Below, piece by piece: positions 1 to 7,669 of a stretch of 64,000 nt of DNA. The stretch is from a virus. The first letter of the stretch is position 1. Each line of letters begins with the position of its first letter. The position numbers and the translations under genes were made by a program. The DNA lies in the IMG/VR virus record IMGVR_UViG_3300037882_001770, positions 248,001 through 312,000 of that record. One strand, 5' to 3'. Below the pieces are notes generated by a model that saw only the letters and a program-made list of their open reading frames with translations, was not told the origin of the DNA and made no database searches.

Positions 1-2
1 AC

Positions 3-773
3 GGATCGTATGATCTGCCAAATTACGCCAATCAAAATCGCATGAAATTGTTGCCTATAGATATTGTGTCTGGTAAGGTAAGTCAAAAAGAAAAAGCAAA
101 TTTGCCTAAGATAAAATTGCTATTGGAGCAAGTTTACAACAGTCGAGAACATCTTGAAATTTTAACCATCACCGGCGGGGAGCCATTTCTAAACAATCTG
201 CTACCAGAGATATTAGAAAAATTTAAAACAGTTCCTAGAATTGATTTGTTTACTGGTCTTGGAGTTAACACCGAACGATTTAAAAAAATATTATCTGTGG
301 TATCACAATACAAAAATATCAACTTGTGCATCAGTGCCGAATCTACAGAAAAAAATTACGAGTTTAACCGCTACGGCATGACTTGGCAAAATTTTCAAGA
401 ACGATTAAAAATTATTCAAGATCTTGGAATCAAATTTGAATTCCACTGCACTATCTCTAATCTTACAGTGTTAGGGTTCAAGGACTTTTATAAACTCTAC
501 AAAGATGTCAAACTACATATAGACTTTGTGCATCACCCCGATTTTATGTCAGCCAGCAACTTAGATCCTGCATCCAAACAACAAGTCATAGATGATTTAT
601 TGCCATATCAAGACGATGTAAAAATCCAACAGATATTACAAACCGTAATCAGCGATCATGTAAATAACGATCATAGGGTAACTATGGCCACGTGGCTAGA
701 GCAGTTTGCTAGTCGTCGACAACTTGATTTAAATTTATACCCAAAAACTTTTTTAGATTGGCTAAAACAATGA
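3..773 (+). CDS. Radical SAM / twitch-domain protein, 5' partial
   Basis: The reading frame is open to the left edge, so the N-terminus lies outside the window; the first internal Met is at 42. The visible part carries the radical SAM GGEP motif (after LEILTI) and the alternating strand-helix pattern of the partial TIM barrel, with FTGLGVN and NLCISAEST as later strands. The CxxxCxxC cluster motif expected upstream is not visible. Phage relatives of this type are usually annotated as twitch radical SAM proteins of unknown substrate. The stop overlaps the next start as ATGA, so the two are probably co-translated. The family call is fairly sure; the reaction is unknown. Confidence 0.75.
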   Translation, partial: GSYDLPNYANQNRMKLLPIDIVSGKVSQKEKANLPKIKLLLEQVYNSREHLEILTITGGEPFLNNLLPEILEKFKTVPRIDLFTGLGVNTERFKKILSVVSQYKNINLCISAESTEKNYEFNRYGMTWQNFQERLKIIQDLGIKFEFHCTISNLTVLGFKDFYKLYKDVKLHIDFVHHPDFMSASNLDPASKQQVIDDLLPYQDDVKIQQILQTVISDHVNNDHRVTMATWLEQFASRRQLDLNLYPKTFLDWLKQ

Positions 774-1069
774 GATATCTATTACTAACTTATTATACCA
801 AACCCAATGGTCAAATCGATGAGGTTATGACAGTTGCTAACAAATTAAAAACCAGAGACTGGCAGACCTGTAACATTATTCTGGACTTCAAGGATCAAAA
901 AGTATTGTTGTCCAGTGTCAAAGGTATGACCTCCACTAAAGACTGGGACACTGTTGTTGCTTATTATTACAAGCATTATACTCGCACAATCGAACGCATG
1001 TTTGAAGAAAACGGGCACCCTTTAAGTATTTTAGTGGACCAACGCAAAACAACAGAGGTTGACCAATAA
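770..1069 (+). CDS. Conserved phage-type hypothetical protein, 99 aa
   Basis: I do not recognise a domain. The start is placed at ATG 770 because it overlaps the upstream stop as ATGA; a TTG at 758 in the same frame is the alternative. The protein begins MRYLLLTYYTKPNGQ and is an alpha/beta sequence without signal peptide or membrane segment. It ends just before a strong sigma-70-like promoter that drives the next gene. Confidence 0.7.
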   Translation: MRYLLLTYYTKPNGQIDEVMTVANKLKTRDWQTCNIILDFKDQKVLLSSVKGMTSTKDWDTVVAYYYKHYTRTIERMFEENGHPLSILVDQRKTTEVDQ

Positions 1070-1087
1070 TCCGATTTCATGTATAAT
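1059..1087 (+). promoter_or_regulatory. Sigma-70-type promoter before the HAD gene
   Basis: TTGACC at 1059-1064 and TATAAT at 1082-1087 are separated by 17 bp, nearly consensus for a host housekeeping promoter. Transcription would begin around 1093-1095, on top of the ATG at 1094, so the message may be leaderless. Confidence 0.7.
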
Positions 1088-1093
1088 AATACT

Positions 1094-1705
1094 ATGAAAT
1101 CGAAATTTAAGAACTTAGATCGTTTAATCCTAACTGATTGTGACGGTGTATGCCTTGACTGGGAGTGGGCCTTTAATGTTTGGATGCAGGAGCATGGATT
1201 TACCGAAGTTGATGGTAGCAAGTTCAGCTACGACATGAGTATCAGGTATAACATACCTAGGGAACAAGTAACCAAGCTGATACGCATTTTTAATGAAAGT
1301 GCCGCAATTGGTTTTCTACCAGCTATGCGTGATTCGGTGTATTACATCAAACGATTGCATGAAGAACACGGATTCCGTTTCCATGCTATCACTAGTCTGA
1401 GTTTAGATCCTAATGCTCAAAAACTACGTGAAATGAATATTCACAAGTTATTCGGTCCGACTGCATTTGAAAGAATTGTATGTTTGGATACCGGTGCACA
1501 CAAAGACGAAGCACTTGAGGAATATGAAGGCACTGGATGCTTCTGGGTAGAAGACAAAATTGAAAATGCCGAAGTTGGATACCGAGCAGGATTAAAAAGT
1601 TTGTTGCTCGAACATGGGCACAACATGAACCATGAGTGCCCATACCCGATTGTGAAGAACTGGAAACAGATCTATCACATTGTTACTGACTACTCCGAAG
1701 CGTAA
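1094..1705 (+). CDS. HAD-superfamily phosphatase (nucleotidase-like)
   Basis: HAD motifs are visible in order. Motif I is LTDCDGVCLDW near the N-terminus (Asp nucleophile and Asp+2), motif II is ITSLS, a Lys lies in HKDEAL, and the motif III/IV acidic site is WVEDKIENAEVG. Length (203 aa) and layout resemble the soluble 5'(3')-deoxyribonucleotidase-like HADs of phages, so nucleotide dephosphorylation is the best guess. ATG 1094 is preferred over ATG 1079 because the -10 box overlaps the earlier codon. It converges with phoH, and the two genes end 15 bp into each other. Confidence 0.75.
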   Translation: MKSKFKNLDRLILTDCDGVCLDWEWAFNVWMQEHGFTEVDGSKFSYDMSIRYNIPREQVTKLIRIFNESAAIGFLPAMRDSVYYIKRLHEEHGFRFHAITSLSLDPNAQKLREMNIHKLFGPTAFERIVCLDTGAHKDEALEEYEGTGCFWVEDKIENAEVGYRAGLKSLLLEHGHNMNHECPYPIVKNWKQIYHIVTDYSEA

Positions 1706-2436
1706 AGTTTTAGCACAGAATCAATAATTCTGTGTCGCTGTATGTCCTTGTTGTCCAAATGACAAACTGCGATTCCTTTTACACCCCCTTCCTCTAATCG
1801 TGAACAAAGGTCCATTAAACCATTGTTGCCGCGATTACGATCGGCCTGTTCTACGTCGCCCGTGATTACAATTTTTGAGCCTTCGCCGATACGGGTCATC
1901 AGCATTTTTACCTGATTAGGTGTTGCATTTTGCATTTCATCTGCAATAATAAAACTATTTTTGAATGTGCGGCCACGCATAAAAGCCAATGGTGCAATTT
2001 CAATTTTCTGCTCTTCTATCATTTCTGCTATATCTTGTGGACGATAGTATTCACGCAAAATATCAGTTAACGGACGAACCCAAGGATCCATTTTTTGATT
2101 CAAATCGCCTGGCAAAAAGCCATGCTTCTCATCCTCTACACCCACTGCTGGGCGTGTTAGTACAATACGGTCTACTTCACCTGCTCTAAATGCTTTTACT
2201 GCTGCAAGCATGGCCAAATAGGTCTTTCCTGTTCCGGCCGGTCCTGCGGTGACCACAATATGTTGATCAACACTCTGCAACGCCAATACCAAACGTTCTT
2301 GATTGCGTGAACGAGGCACGATCTCAATAGACTTTTGTTTTTGCGGCTTTGTTTGATCAAATCTTATGGTGTTTTCATGTGGTGTCATAATGATGTTGTT
2401 ACGACGTTGTGATTTTGCTGCTCTATTTCTACTCAA
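1690..2436 (-). CDS. phoH: PhoH-like P-loop ATPase
   Basis: A 248-residue PhoH-type ATPase. Walker A is GPAGTGKT, followed by the PhoH signature region (RIVLTRPAV, LPGDLNQKMDPWVRP). Walker B is IIADEMQNATPNQVKM and sensor I is KIVITGDVEQAD. It starts with TTG at 2436-2434, supported by GGAG six bases upstream. PhoH proteins are common in marine phages and are linked to phosphate stress or RNA metabolism, but their phage role is not settled. It is the only convincing minus-strand gene in the window, with its own late-type promoter. Confidence 0.93.
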   Translation of the reverse strand: MSRNRAAKSQRRNNIIMTPHENTIRFDQTKPQKQKSIEIVPRSRNQERLVLALQSVDQHIVVTAGPAGTGKTYLAMLAAVKAFRAGEVDRIVLTRPAVGVEDEKHGFLPGDLNQKMDPWVRPLTDILREYYRPQDIAEMIEEQKIEIAPLAFMRGRTFKNSFIIADEMQNATPNQVKMLMTRIGEGSKIVITGDVEQADRNRGNNGLMDLCSRLEEGGVKGIAVCHLDNKDIQRHRIIDSVLKLYASE

Positions 2437-2465
2437 AGTAAACTCCGTTGTAGTTAAGGTAAATT

Positions 2466-2482
2466 GACAGCAGGTTGCTGTC
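2466..2482 (-). other. Hairpin in the phoH leader
   Basis: GACAGCA (2466-2472) and TGCTGTC (2476-2482) form a perfect 7-bp stem with a 3-nt loop. On the minus strand it lies just downstream of the CTAAATA box, so it would sit at the 5' end of the phoH transcript, about 30 nt before the start codon. It may protect the 5' end or control translation; there is no U-tract, so it is not a terminator. Confidence 0.5.
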
Positions 2483-2487
2483 TAAAG

Positions 2488-2494
2488 TATTTAG
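2488..2494 (-). promoter_or_regulatory. Late-type promoter box (CTAAATA) for phoH
   Basis: The minus strand reads CTAAATAC, matching the T4/cyanophage late promoter core (T/C-A-TAAATA type), 51 bp upstream of the phoH start. It is read by a gp55-like late sigma factor in T4 relatives. Confidence 0.45.
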
Positions 2495-2605
2495 ATGTTA
2501 TTTTGAAAAGTTTTATAGGTACTAATATCCGAAATCTCCAAGCTAAGTATTAAGCTAGGCTGTAAAATACTGCAAATTCAAAATAGTAACACTATTCAAC
2601 TTACC

Positions 2606-2612
2606 ATAAATA
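2606..2612 (+). promoter_or_regulatory. Late-type promoter box (ATAAATA)
   Basis: ATAAATA ends 5 bp before the ATG at 2618. If transcription begins about 6 nt downstream of the box, as in T4 late promoters, the mRNA would start at the AUG. Confidence 0.45.
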
Positions 2613-2617
2613 CTCAT

Positions 2618-3193
2618 ATGGGCAATAACAAAACAATCGATCATGAAATTTTTAAAAATGGCGAGGACTATTGGCAAGTAGCTGAAAATATCCGCGATAT
2701 CTATCTGAGCGAAGGTAGTTTGCTTAGTCTATTAGATTTTGAACGTGTGTTGGATGAGCTAGATTTGTATGCTTTTAAAAATTGGTCTATCGGTGAGCTG
2801 GTGCAAGGCCCAACAGTTGGAAAATATCGTGTTACATGTATATTCATGTGGCCTGAGAAACTAATGCCAGATCCACGTGGTGCTCGCAGACTACTGCCAT
2901 TTGATTGCGATGTTAAATTTAAAAAAACCATGATGAAAGTACCGATAAAAATCAGCGATCCCAGTGACTATCGCGACGGCACAAAAAAAGCCAGAATAGT
3001 TGAAAAGAAAGTTTGGTTGGTAGAAATCACCATGCCCAAGAGTTTAATGAGCGATATTCGAACAGGTTCAATTGAATTAGAAGACCAGGATATTGATCTG
3101 GCAGATTTAGATAGTGCATATGAGCAGGATCTAGATCAAGAAGAATACAAAAACAACAACGAGCAAAATGCACAACAGCAACCAATTATTTGA
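2618..3193 (+). CDS. Hypothetical phage protein, 191 aa
   Basis: No family recognised. The first 140 residues look globular (LLDFERVLDELDLYAF; VTCIFMWPEKLMPDPRGARR), followed by an acidic tail (EDQDIDLADLDSAYEQDLDQEE) that ends Gln/Asn-rich. No signal peptide or membrane segment. It follows a late-type box directly and overlaps the next gene by 26 bp, so the pair probably forms one late unit and the products may interact. Confidence 0.75.
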   Translation: MGNNKTIDHEIFKNGEDYWQVAENIRDIYLSEGSLLSLLDFERVLDELDLYAFKNWSIGELVQGPTVGKYRVTCIFMWPEKLMPDPRGARRLLPFDCDVKFKKTMMKVPIKISDPSDYRDGTKKARIVEKKVWLVEITMPKSLMSDIRTGSIELEDQDIDLADLDSAYEQDLDQEEYKNNNEQNAQQQPII

Positions 3194-3716
3194 GAGTTTG
3201 GGATATAAAGAATTAGAAGGCTTAATGAAGCCTTCTATTCACGTGGACGAATTTAGTTCAAAAATGGGCGATGATGATGACATTATTGTGGTCAGTTTCT
3301 TTGTACGTGATTCTCAGGCTGCTAAAGATTTAATGAATTGGTTTGAAAAGGGTTACGATTTTGTAATTGATGCCGACAAGTCACCAGGTGAAATCAAACC
3401 CAATCGCTATTTGGTCTACGTAGAGATTCGCCGTCGTAGTACAGCTGGCGCACAGGTCGAAACCATAATTGACGATCTAGGAACGTTAACAGAATTTGAC
3501 TCTAACGACTGGATCATGCACTACAAAGGTAAAGAAGTTCCATTTAGCCGTGACACATTTGATTCCACTGTGCCATTGAGTCCACGTGCTTATCGTGAAC
3601 GCTATGACAAAGATCTTAATGAAGTTCGTACATCGGCCGGACTTCCAGTAAAAACAATTTACAAAAAAAACGATCCTGAATTACAATCTATCCAAAGTGC
3701 TGCTGGTATAATTTAA
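3168..3716 (+). CDS. Hypothetical phage protein, 182 aa
   Basis: No family recognised. It starts inside the end of the previous gene (MHNSNQLFESLGYKELEGL). It has a DDDD-containing turn followed by a mixed alpha/beta region with IVVSFFVRDSQAAKDLM and YLVYVEIRRR, the look of a small ferredoxin-like or virion-associated domain. The C-terminal part (PLSPRAYRERYDKDLNEVR) is helical. No membrane segment. Co-expressed with its upstream neighbour. Confidence 0.72.
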   Translation: MHNSNQLFESLGYKELEGLMKPSIHVDEFSSKMGDDDDIIVVSFFVRDSQAAKDLMNWFEKGYDFVIDADKSPGEIKPNRYLVYVEIRRRSTAGAQVETIIDDLGTLTEFDSNDWIMHYKGKEVPFSRDTFDSTVPLSPRAYRERYDKDLNEVRTSAGLPVKTIYKKNDPELQSIQSAAGII

Positions 3717-3804
3717 CCAGTTTGATATCAAGAAGATAGCACCCAGCAGGTAAATCTGTTGGTTCAATCCCCCAATCATTAAATAACACAAATTAAGGAA
3801 CACA

Positions 3805-4644
3805 ATGCCACAACGTATATTAATCATGGGGTTACCAGGATCAGGAAAAACAACCTTAGCTGGTACACTTAAACAATACCTAGAGGAGCACGGAGAAATT
3901 AGTTACGGACGTGCTCTTGGTGAACACATTGGCGATTTGAATGCCAAGGTAACTTGGTTTAATGCAGACGATATTCGTCGCAAGTACAACGACTGGGACT
4001 TCAGCAACGACGGACGTATTCGTCAAAGTCTGCGCATGTTCCAGTTTAGTATGGAGGCTAGTGGTGAATATGTTATTTGCGACTTTGTTGCACCACTGGT
4101 AGAAATGCGTAACAACTTCAAAGCTGACTGGACCGTTTGGGTAGATACTATACGTGAAGGTCGTTATGCCGATACAAATGCGGCGTTTGTTGAACCAGAC
4201 CAATACGACTTCCGTATCACAGAACAAAACGCAGAAAAGTGGGCTGAGTTTATTGGTAGTCATATTATTGAAAATCGTCGACGACCCACTTTTGATTGGC
4301 AGAAGGAAACAGTACAAATGTTGGGCCGATGGCAACCATGGCATGCCGGACACAGAGCCCTGTTTGAACGTGCTATTGCCAAGACCGGCCAAGTTGTAAT
4401 ACAAATACGTGATTGCCAAGGCTGGCAAGGTAGCAATCCATTTGAAGTAGAGAAGGTCAAAGCATTTATCAGGCGTGACTTGGATCCTATCTATCAAGGA
4501 CAGTATGAAATACAGGTAGTACCTAACATTGTAAACATTACCTACGGACGTGATGTAGGCTATAAAATTGAACAAGAATCATTTGATGAAAGCATCACCA
4601 ACATTAGTGCTACAAAGATTCGTGAAGAACTAGGACTAAAGTGA
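3805..4644 (+). CDS. APS-kinase-like P-loop kinase fused to a HxGH nucleotidyltransferase
   Basis: Two domains. Residues 1 to about 150 form a P-loop kinase with Walker A GLPGSGKTT, then WFNADDIRRKYNDWDFS and VICDFVAPLVEMR, matching the acceptor-binding and lid regions of adenylylsulfate kinases. From about 170 a nucleotidyltransferase fold begins with GRWQPWHAGH (the GRFxPxHxGH motif of NMN/cytidylyl-type transferases) and ends with ISATKIREELG. The order (kinase first) is the reverse of NadR. Possible roles are NAD salvage or activation of sulfate or a sugar alcohol; sequence alone does not decide. It precedes a DUF2061 protein with a GTGA overlap. Confidence 0.8.
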   Translation: MPQRILIMGLPGSGKTTLAGTLKQYLEEHGEISYGRALGEHIGDLNAKVTWFNADDIRRKYNDWDFSNDGRIRQSLRMFQFSMEASGEYVICDFVAPLVEMRNNFKADWTVWVDTIREGRYADTNAAFVEPDQYDFRITEQNAEKWAEFIGSHIIENRRRPTFDWQKETVQMLGRWQPWHAGHRALFERAIAKTGQVVIQIRDCQGWQGSNPFEVEKVKAFIRRDLDPIYQGQYEIQVVPNIVNITYGRDVGYKIEQESFDESITNISATKIREELGLK

Positions 4645-4844
4645 GCGACACAACTCGAAGAAGTTTAGTAAAAACCATTAGTTGGCGTATTACAGGTAGT
4701 GGCGCTACATTTTTGATTTCTTACGCAATTCTTGGTAATGTAACAGTATCTGGCACTATTGCTGCTATACAGTTAATTTTTAATACTGTTTTGTATTTTA
4801 TTCACGAACGAATTTGGAACAAAATCTCCTGGGGACAACGATAA
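4641..4844 (+). CDS. DUF2061 small membrane protein, 67 aa
   Basis: Starts with GTG overlapping the previous stop. The sequence RRSLVKTISWRITGS, a hydrophobic stretch ISYAILGNVTVSG, a second helix, and a C-terminal YFIHERIWNKISWG match the DUF2061 family from end to end. Two short membrane helices are predicted. The family has no proven function. Its position between a kinase fusion and the endolysin leaves open either a role linked to the kinase or a holin-like role; I lean to the former because of the tight coupling. Confidence 0.82.
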   Translation: MSDTTRRSLVKTISWRITGSGATFLISYAILGNVTVSGTIAAIQLIFNTVLYFIHERIWNKISWGQR

Positions 4845-4847
4845 ATA
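4841..4847 (+). promoter_or_regulatory. Late-type promoter box (ATAAATA) for the lysis cassette
   Basis: ATAAATA lies just upstream of AAGGAG (4857-4862) and the GTG at 4872. The spacing fits a late transcript starting near 4853 with a normal ribosome binding site, suitable for lysis genes. Confidence 0.5.
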
Positions 4848-4871
4848 TTGGTATCAGAAGGAGCCAATATC

Positions 4872-5489
4872 GTGGAAATCACACAACAACAACTAGCCCA
4901 AATAATCCCAAAAAATCCCTATATCCAGCAATGGTGCGATGCTTTAAACAAATTGTTGCCAGACTATGGCATCGACACTCCACAACGTGTGGCTGCCTTT
5001 TTAGCACAGTGCGCCCACGAGTCTGGCGGATTTGTGTTCTTAAAAGAAAACTTAAATTATCGTGCAGAGAGCTTGATGCGTACCTGGCCAAAACATTTTC
5101 CTACCATGGATGTTGCCGCGCAGTATGCACGTCAACCCGAGCGCATTGCCAACCGTGCCTACGCTAACAGGATGGGTAACAGCACAGAGGAATCAGGCGA
5201 CGGTGCAAGATATCTTGGGCGTGGACTTATTCAACTCACTGGTCGCAACAACTACGAAGCCTTTGCTGAAAGCATTGAAACACCAGTAGAAGAAATTCCT
5301 GCATATTTAGAAACTTTTGAAGGTGCTGTGCAAAGTGCCTGCTGGTTTTGGGAAACCAATAATCTAAATCAGTTTGCCGATACTGGTGATATTAAAACCA
5401 TGACTCGTCGTATCAATGGTGGCTTAATTGGCATAGAAGATCGTGAAAAACATTATGCACATGCTCTTCATGTGTTTGGTGATCACTGA
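4872..5489 (+). CDS. GH19 chitinase-like endolysin
   Basis: A 205-residue glycoside hydrolase family 19-type muramidase/endolysin. The catalytic region AQCAHESGGF contains the general acid Glu, and YLGRGLIQLTGRNNY is the hallmark substrate-cleft motif; SACWFWETNNLN follows. No signal peptide, so release needs a holin. The start is set at GTG 4872 because AAGGAG lies 9 nt upstream; a TTG at 4848 in frame lacks a ribosome site and overlaps the promoter. It is the first gene of the lysis cassette and its stop overlaps the next start (TGATG). Confidence 0.92.
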   Translation: MEITQQQLAQIIPKNPYIQQWCDALNKLLPDYGIDTPQRVAAFLAQCAHESGGFVFLKENLNYRAESLMRTWPKHFPTMDVAAQYARQPERIANRAYANRMGNSTEESGDGARYLGRGLIQLTGRNNYEAFAESIETPVEEIPAYLETFEGAVQSACWFWETNNLNQFADTGDIKTMTRRINGGLIGIEDREKHYAHALHVFGDH

Positions 5490-6100
5490 TGTGGCAAATA
5501 CAATGGCTCCTGCAACTGATACCTGATGGCATATTTGTTTGGTTGACTTATCTGCTGTTTGCGGTAGGTGTAATACTATATGTGGCCAGCAAATTGGTCA
5601 GCTGGATCCCACTCATGGGCCAATATCGTTTTCCTGCAGAATTAGCAGGTGTCGTGGCGCTTGTCATTGCCGCTTATTTCTACGGTGGCGCCAGTTACAG
5701 AGAACAGATAGCTGAAATAAAACAACAAGTTAAAATCGCAGAAGAAAAATCACAGCAAGTCAACACTGTGATTGAAACCAAAATAATTGAAAAAGTAAAG
5801 GTGGTCAAAGAAAATGTATACATTACAAGAGAAATTGTTAAAGAAGTGGCGGGGCGGCAATTGGATGCTCAGTGCAGTCTGCCTCAGTCTACTATCAGCC
5901 TGCACGACAGTGCCAGTCGTAATGAAGTTCCCCAGCGTGCCGCCGCAACTGATGGAACCCCCAGCGGCGTTGAAGCCAGTCGGCTCCTCGACCGAGTCAT
6001 TGAAAACTACGGTGCCTGTCACGAAAACACAGAAAAACTAAAGGCCTGGCAAGAATGGTATAACAGCCAACGCGAGATCTACGAAGGTATTGGAAAATGA
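5489..6100 (+). CDS. Inner-membrane spanin (Rz-like), 203 aa
   Basis: Two hydrophobic segments (about residues 12-35 and 50-68) precede a long charged coiled coil (EIKQQVKIAEEKSQQVNTVIETKIIEK broken by short repeats), then a Cys-containing C-terminal region. This is the layout of an i-spanin, with one more membrane segment than classical Rz. The diagnostic feature is a lipoprotein gene nested in another frame inside it (5814-6041). Together they would bridge inner and outer membrane and fuse them after the endolysin degrades the wall. Confidence 0.82.
   Translation: MWQIQWLLQLIPDGIFVWLTYLLFAVGVILYVASKLVSWIPLMGQYRFPAELAGVVALVIAAYFYGGASYREQIAEIKQQVKIAEEKSQQVNTVIETKIIEKVKVVKENVYITREIVKEVAGRQLDAQCSLPQSTISLHDSASRNEVPQRAAATDGTPSGVEASRLLDRVIENYGACHENTEKLKAWQEWYNSQREIYEGIGK
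5814..6041 (+). CDS. Outer-membrane spanin lipoprotein (Rz1-like) embedded in Rz
   Basis: A 75-residue protein entirely inside the i-spanin gene in another frame. A basic n-region (KKWRGGN) and hydrophobic core lead to the lipobox LLSAC at about residue 30. The mature peptide is short and Pro-rich (SVPPQLMEPPAALKP), typical of Rz1-type o-spanins. ATG 5814 gives a normal signal; ATG 5865 would leave a very short one. Nested Rz/Rz1 genes are well known in phages of Gram-negative hosts. Confidence 0.85.
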   Translation: MYTLQEKLLKKWRGGNWMLSAVCLSLLSACTTVPVVMKFPSVPPQLMEPPAALKPVGSSTESLKTTVPVTKTQKN

Positions 6101-6498
6101 AACGAATACTTGTAGCCTTTTTTGCACTTTCTCTGACCAGTTGTGCTCTTTGGGACGCCTACATGATGGCTCCCTATGATGCCAATGAATACCTGCAGAT
6201 CACTGAGATCCGGGCCACAGCTGGACAGTACAGGCGACAATGTGATAACCCTATCTTGGCCGTTGCTAACGCACAGGCCATGGCCAACCGCACAGATCTG
6301 TTTGAAAAATATGAGGAACTGATTCCTAGAAATGACAATGGCTTCCGTGCATCACAGGCACTCAACGAAATAGCCCAGGGACTCAACACTGCCTACGCAA
6401 AAGGCCCTGTGAGTCCAATGTTTTGCAAATTAAAATACAACAACATCGAGCACAATGCCGAGCTTATACAAAGGGTAACAGCGGGCAGACCGCGTTAA
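6097..6498 (+). CDS. Small lipoprotein, 133 aa
   Basis: Starts by ATGA overlap with the spanin. The N-terminus MKRILVAFFALSLTSC is a lipoprotein signal with lipobox LTSC, so the mature protein starts at Cys16. The mature part is helical and contains two further Cys (RRQCDNPILAV; MFCKLKYNN). No known family recognised. Its place in the lysis cassette suggests an envelope role, possibly at the outer membrane. Confidence 0.8.
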   Translation: MKRILVAFFALSLTSCALWDAYMMAPYDANEYLQITEIRATAGQYRRQCDNPILAVANAQAMANRTDLFEKYEELIPRNDNGFRASQALNEIAQGLNTAYAKGPVSPMFCKLKYNNIEHNAELIQRVTAGRPR

Positions 6499-6514
6499 TA
6501 ACAAGGAGAAAATA

Positions 6515-6775
6515 ATGAGTTGGTCGCAATGGGAAACCGAAGTATTACACATCTTAGACAATTCTGATGACGAAAACACTAGAATGGTGGCCACCGCTAC
6601 CAACGCTTATGGCGAAGAACTGCGTGCCGGCAATATCAGTCAATCCGAATACGCAGAACTGTTGCGAGATCTACAACGTCAGATCACCATCACCGAAAAC
6701 ATGTCACAATTTGAAACCAAACAAAGGTTAAATACAGCTATAACTGCCCTGATCAATGTGGCCTCAGCAGTATAA
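6515..6775 (+). CDS. Hypothetical protein, 86 aa
   Basis: Preceded by AAGGAG 8 nt before the ATG. It is a soluble, mostly helical protein (WETEVLHILDNSDDEN; YAELLRDLQRQITI) ending in a small hydrophobic tail (INVASAV). No domain recognised. It sits between two envelope-type genes. Confidence 0.75.
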   Translation: MSWSQWETEVLHILDNSDDENTRMVATATNAYGEELRAGNISQSEYAELLRDLQRQITITENMSQFETKQRLNTAITALINVASAV

Positions 6776-6814
6776 TAGTAGCACATTATAATAATAAAAA
6801 TAAAAGGAGCCGAT

Positions 6815-7270
6815 ATGCCAGCCGAAGAAGTCAAAAGCGAAAGTGCAAAGAAAAACGAAGATTGGATGAATTCAAAATGGCGTCCAGCCATGGGTTGGAT
6901 GTACATGTTGGTGTGTATATCTGATTTTGTATTGTTTCCAGTATTATGGAGCTTGATCCAAGTGGTCGGTGACGGTAAAGTAGAAACACAGTGGAGTCCG
7001 ATTACACTCCAGGGTGCAGGACTATTCCATATGGCTATGGGTGCTATATTAGGTATTGCGGCGTATGGTCGTACACAAGAAAAACTAGGCGACAAAGCAG
7101 GTGCAACCATGTCAGCGCCAACGTTGAGTGCTCCAGCACCGGCATTTGGCAATGTTCCACTGGGCGGTAATGCCATGAGTACTGCTCCTGCATTTGGATC
7201 TAAACCAGCAACAAACACACCAACACCAACATTTGGTGCGCCAGTACAACCGGCACACCCAGAAATTTAA
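6815..7270 (+). CDS. Holin-like membrane protein, 151 aa
   Basis: A charged N-terminus (SESAKKNEDWMNSKWRPAMGW) precedes a hydrophobic segment (MYMLVCISDFVLFPVLWSLI) and a second one (GLFHMAMGAILGIAAYG). A Pro/Ala-rich, flexible tail follows (APTLSAPAPAFG repeated in variants, FGSKP, FGAPVQP). The WRPAMGW entry and two close helices resemble phage/GTA holins of the 3-TM type. Its position after endolysin and spanins supports a holin role. The ribosome site AAGGAG is clear. Confidence 0.68.
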   Translation: MPAEEVKSESAKKNEDWMNSKWRPAMGWMYMLVCISDFVLFPVLWSLIQVVGDGKVETQWSPITLQGAGLFHMAMGAILGIAAYGRTQEKLGDKAGATMSAPTLSAPAPAFGNVPLGGNAMSTAPAFGSKPATNTPTPTFGAPVQPAHPEI

Positions 7271-7282
7271 AGGAGACTTATT

Positions 7283-7402
7283 ATGTTAGATACATTATTT
7301 TGGATAGCGATAGGAGCATTTGTAGGTTGGAATTTTCCACAACCGTTTTGGGCTAGAATGATTCAGGAAAAAATCAAAGCAATGGTTAGTAAGGAAAAAT
7401 AA
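7283..7402 (+). CDS. Tiny membrane peptide, 39 aa
   Basis: An ATG with AGGAG nearby opens a 39-codon gene beginning MLDTLFWIAIGAFVGWNF, one amphipathic/hydrophobic segment, then PQPFWARMIQEKIKAMVSKEK. One membrane span with a basic C-terminal tail. It ends one base before the next ATG. No family name; it is plausibly an accessory holin or antiholin. Confidence 0.65.
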   Translation: MLDTLFWIAIGAFVGWNFPQPFWARMIQEKIKAMVSKEK

Positions 7403-7403
7403 A

Positions 7404-7655
7404 ATGAAACTACTTAATATTACAGCCTGTACAATTATTGCGGCATTGGTAGCTTTTACAGCAACGCCAGTCTGGGCAGCCGACGCACCAAAATCTGAAA
7501 AAGTTTGCAAAACAGATCCTAACACTAAAAAAGAAACATGTACCAAAAAGGTTTGCAAAGTTGACCCTAAAACCAAAAAAGAAACATGCAAAACAATTAA
7601 GATACACGAAAAGTTAGAAGGCACCAAGGTTCCAGAAAAACCAACCAAAAAGTAA
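7404..7655 (+). CDS. Small secreted Lys/Cys repeat protein, 83 aa
   Basis: A cleavable signal peptide (MKLLNITACTIIAALVAF, cleavage after PVWA) leads to a mature peptide with two copies of a unit VCKxDPxTKKETCxK. These are highly basic, with paired Cys that could form disulfides in the periplasm. Not recognised; a periplasmic or wall-binding peptide is the simplest guess. It is the last gene before a strong terminator. Confidence 0.7.
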   Translation: MKLLNITACTIIAALVAFTATPVWAADAPKSEKVCKTDPNTKKETCTKKVCKVDPKTKKETCKTIKIHEKLEGTKVPEKPTKK

Positions 7656-7669
7656 TTGCCAGCACCTCG

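Noticed and set aside
3720-3790. tRNA-like stretch with a T-loop-like GGTTCAATCCCC
   Set aside because: The T stem does not pair correctly, and no acceptor stem, D arm or anticodon arm could be drawn around it.
3880-4575. 231-codon minus-strand open frame
   Set aside because: It lies opposite the kinase-nucleotidyltransferase fusion, has a composition typical of antisense reading and no ribosome site or motif.
4641-4844. Calling the DUF2061 protein the holin
   Set aside because: The family occurs widely outside phages and the gene is coupled to the kinase fusion; the 6815 product is a better holin candidate.
6679-7218. 179-codon minus-strand open frame
   Set aside because: Shadow of the holin-like gene; it spans the intergenic ribosome site and has no plausible start.
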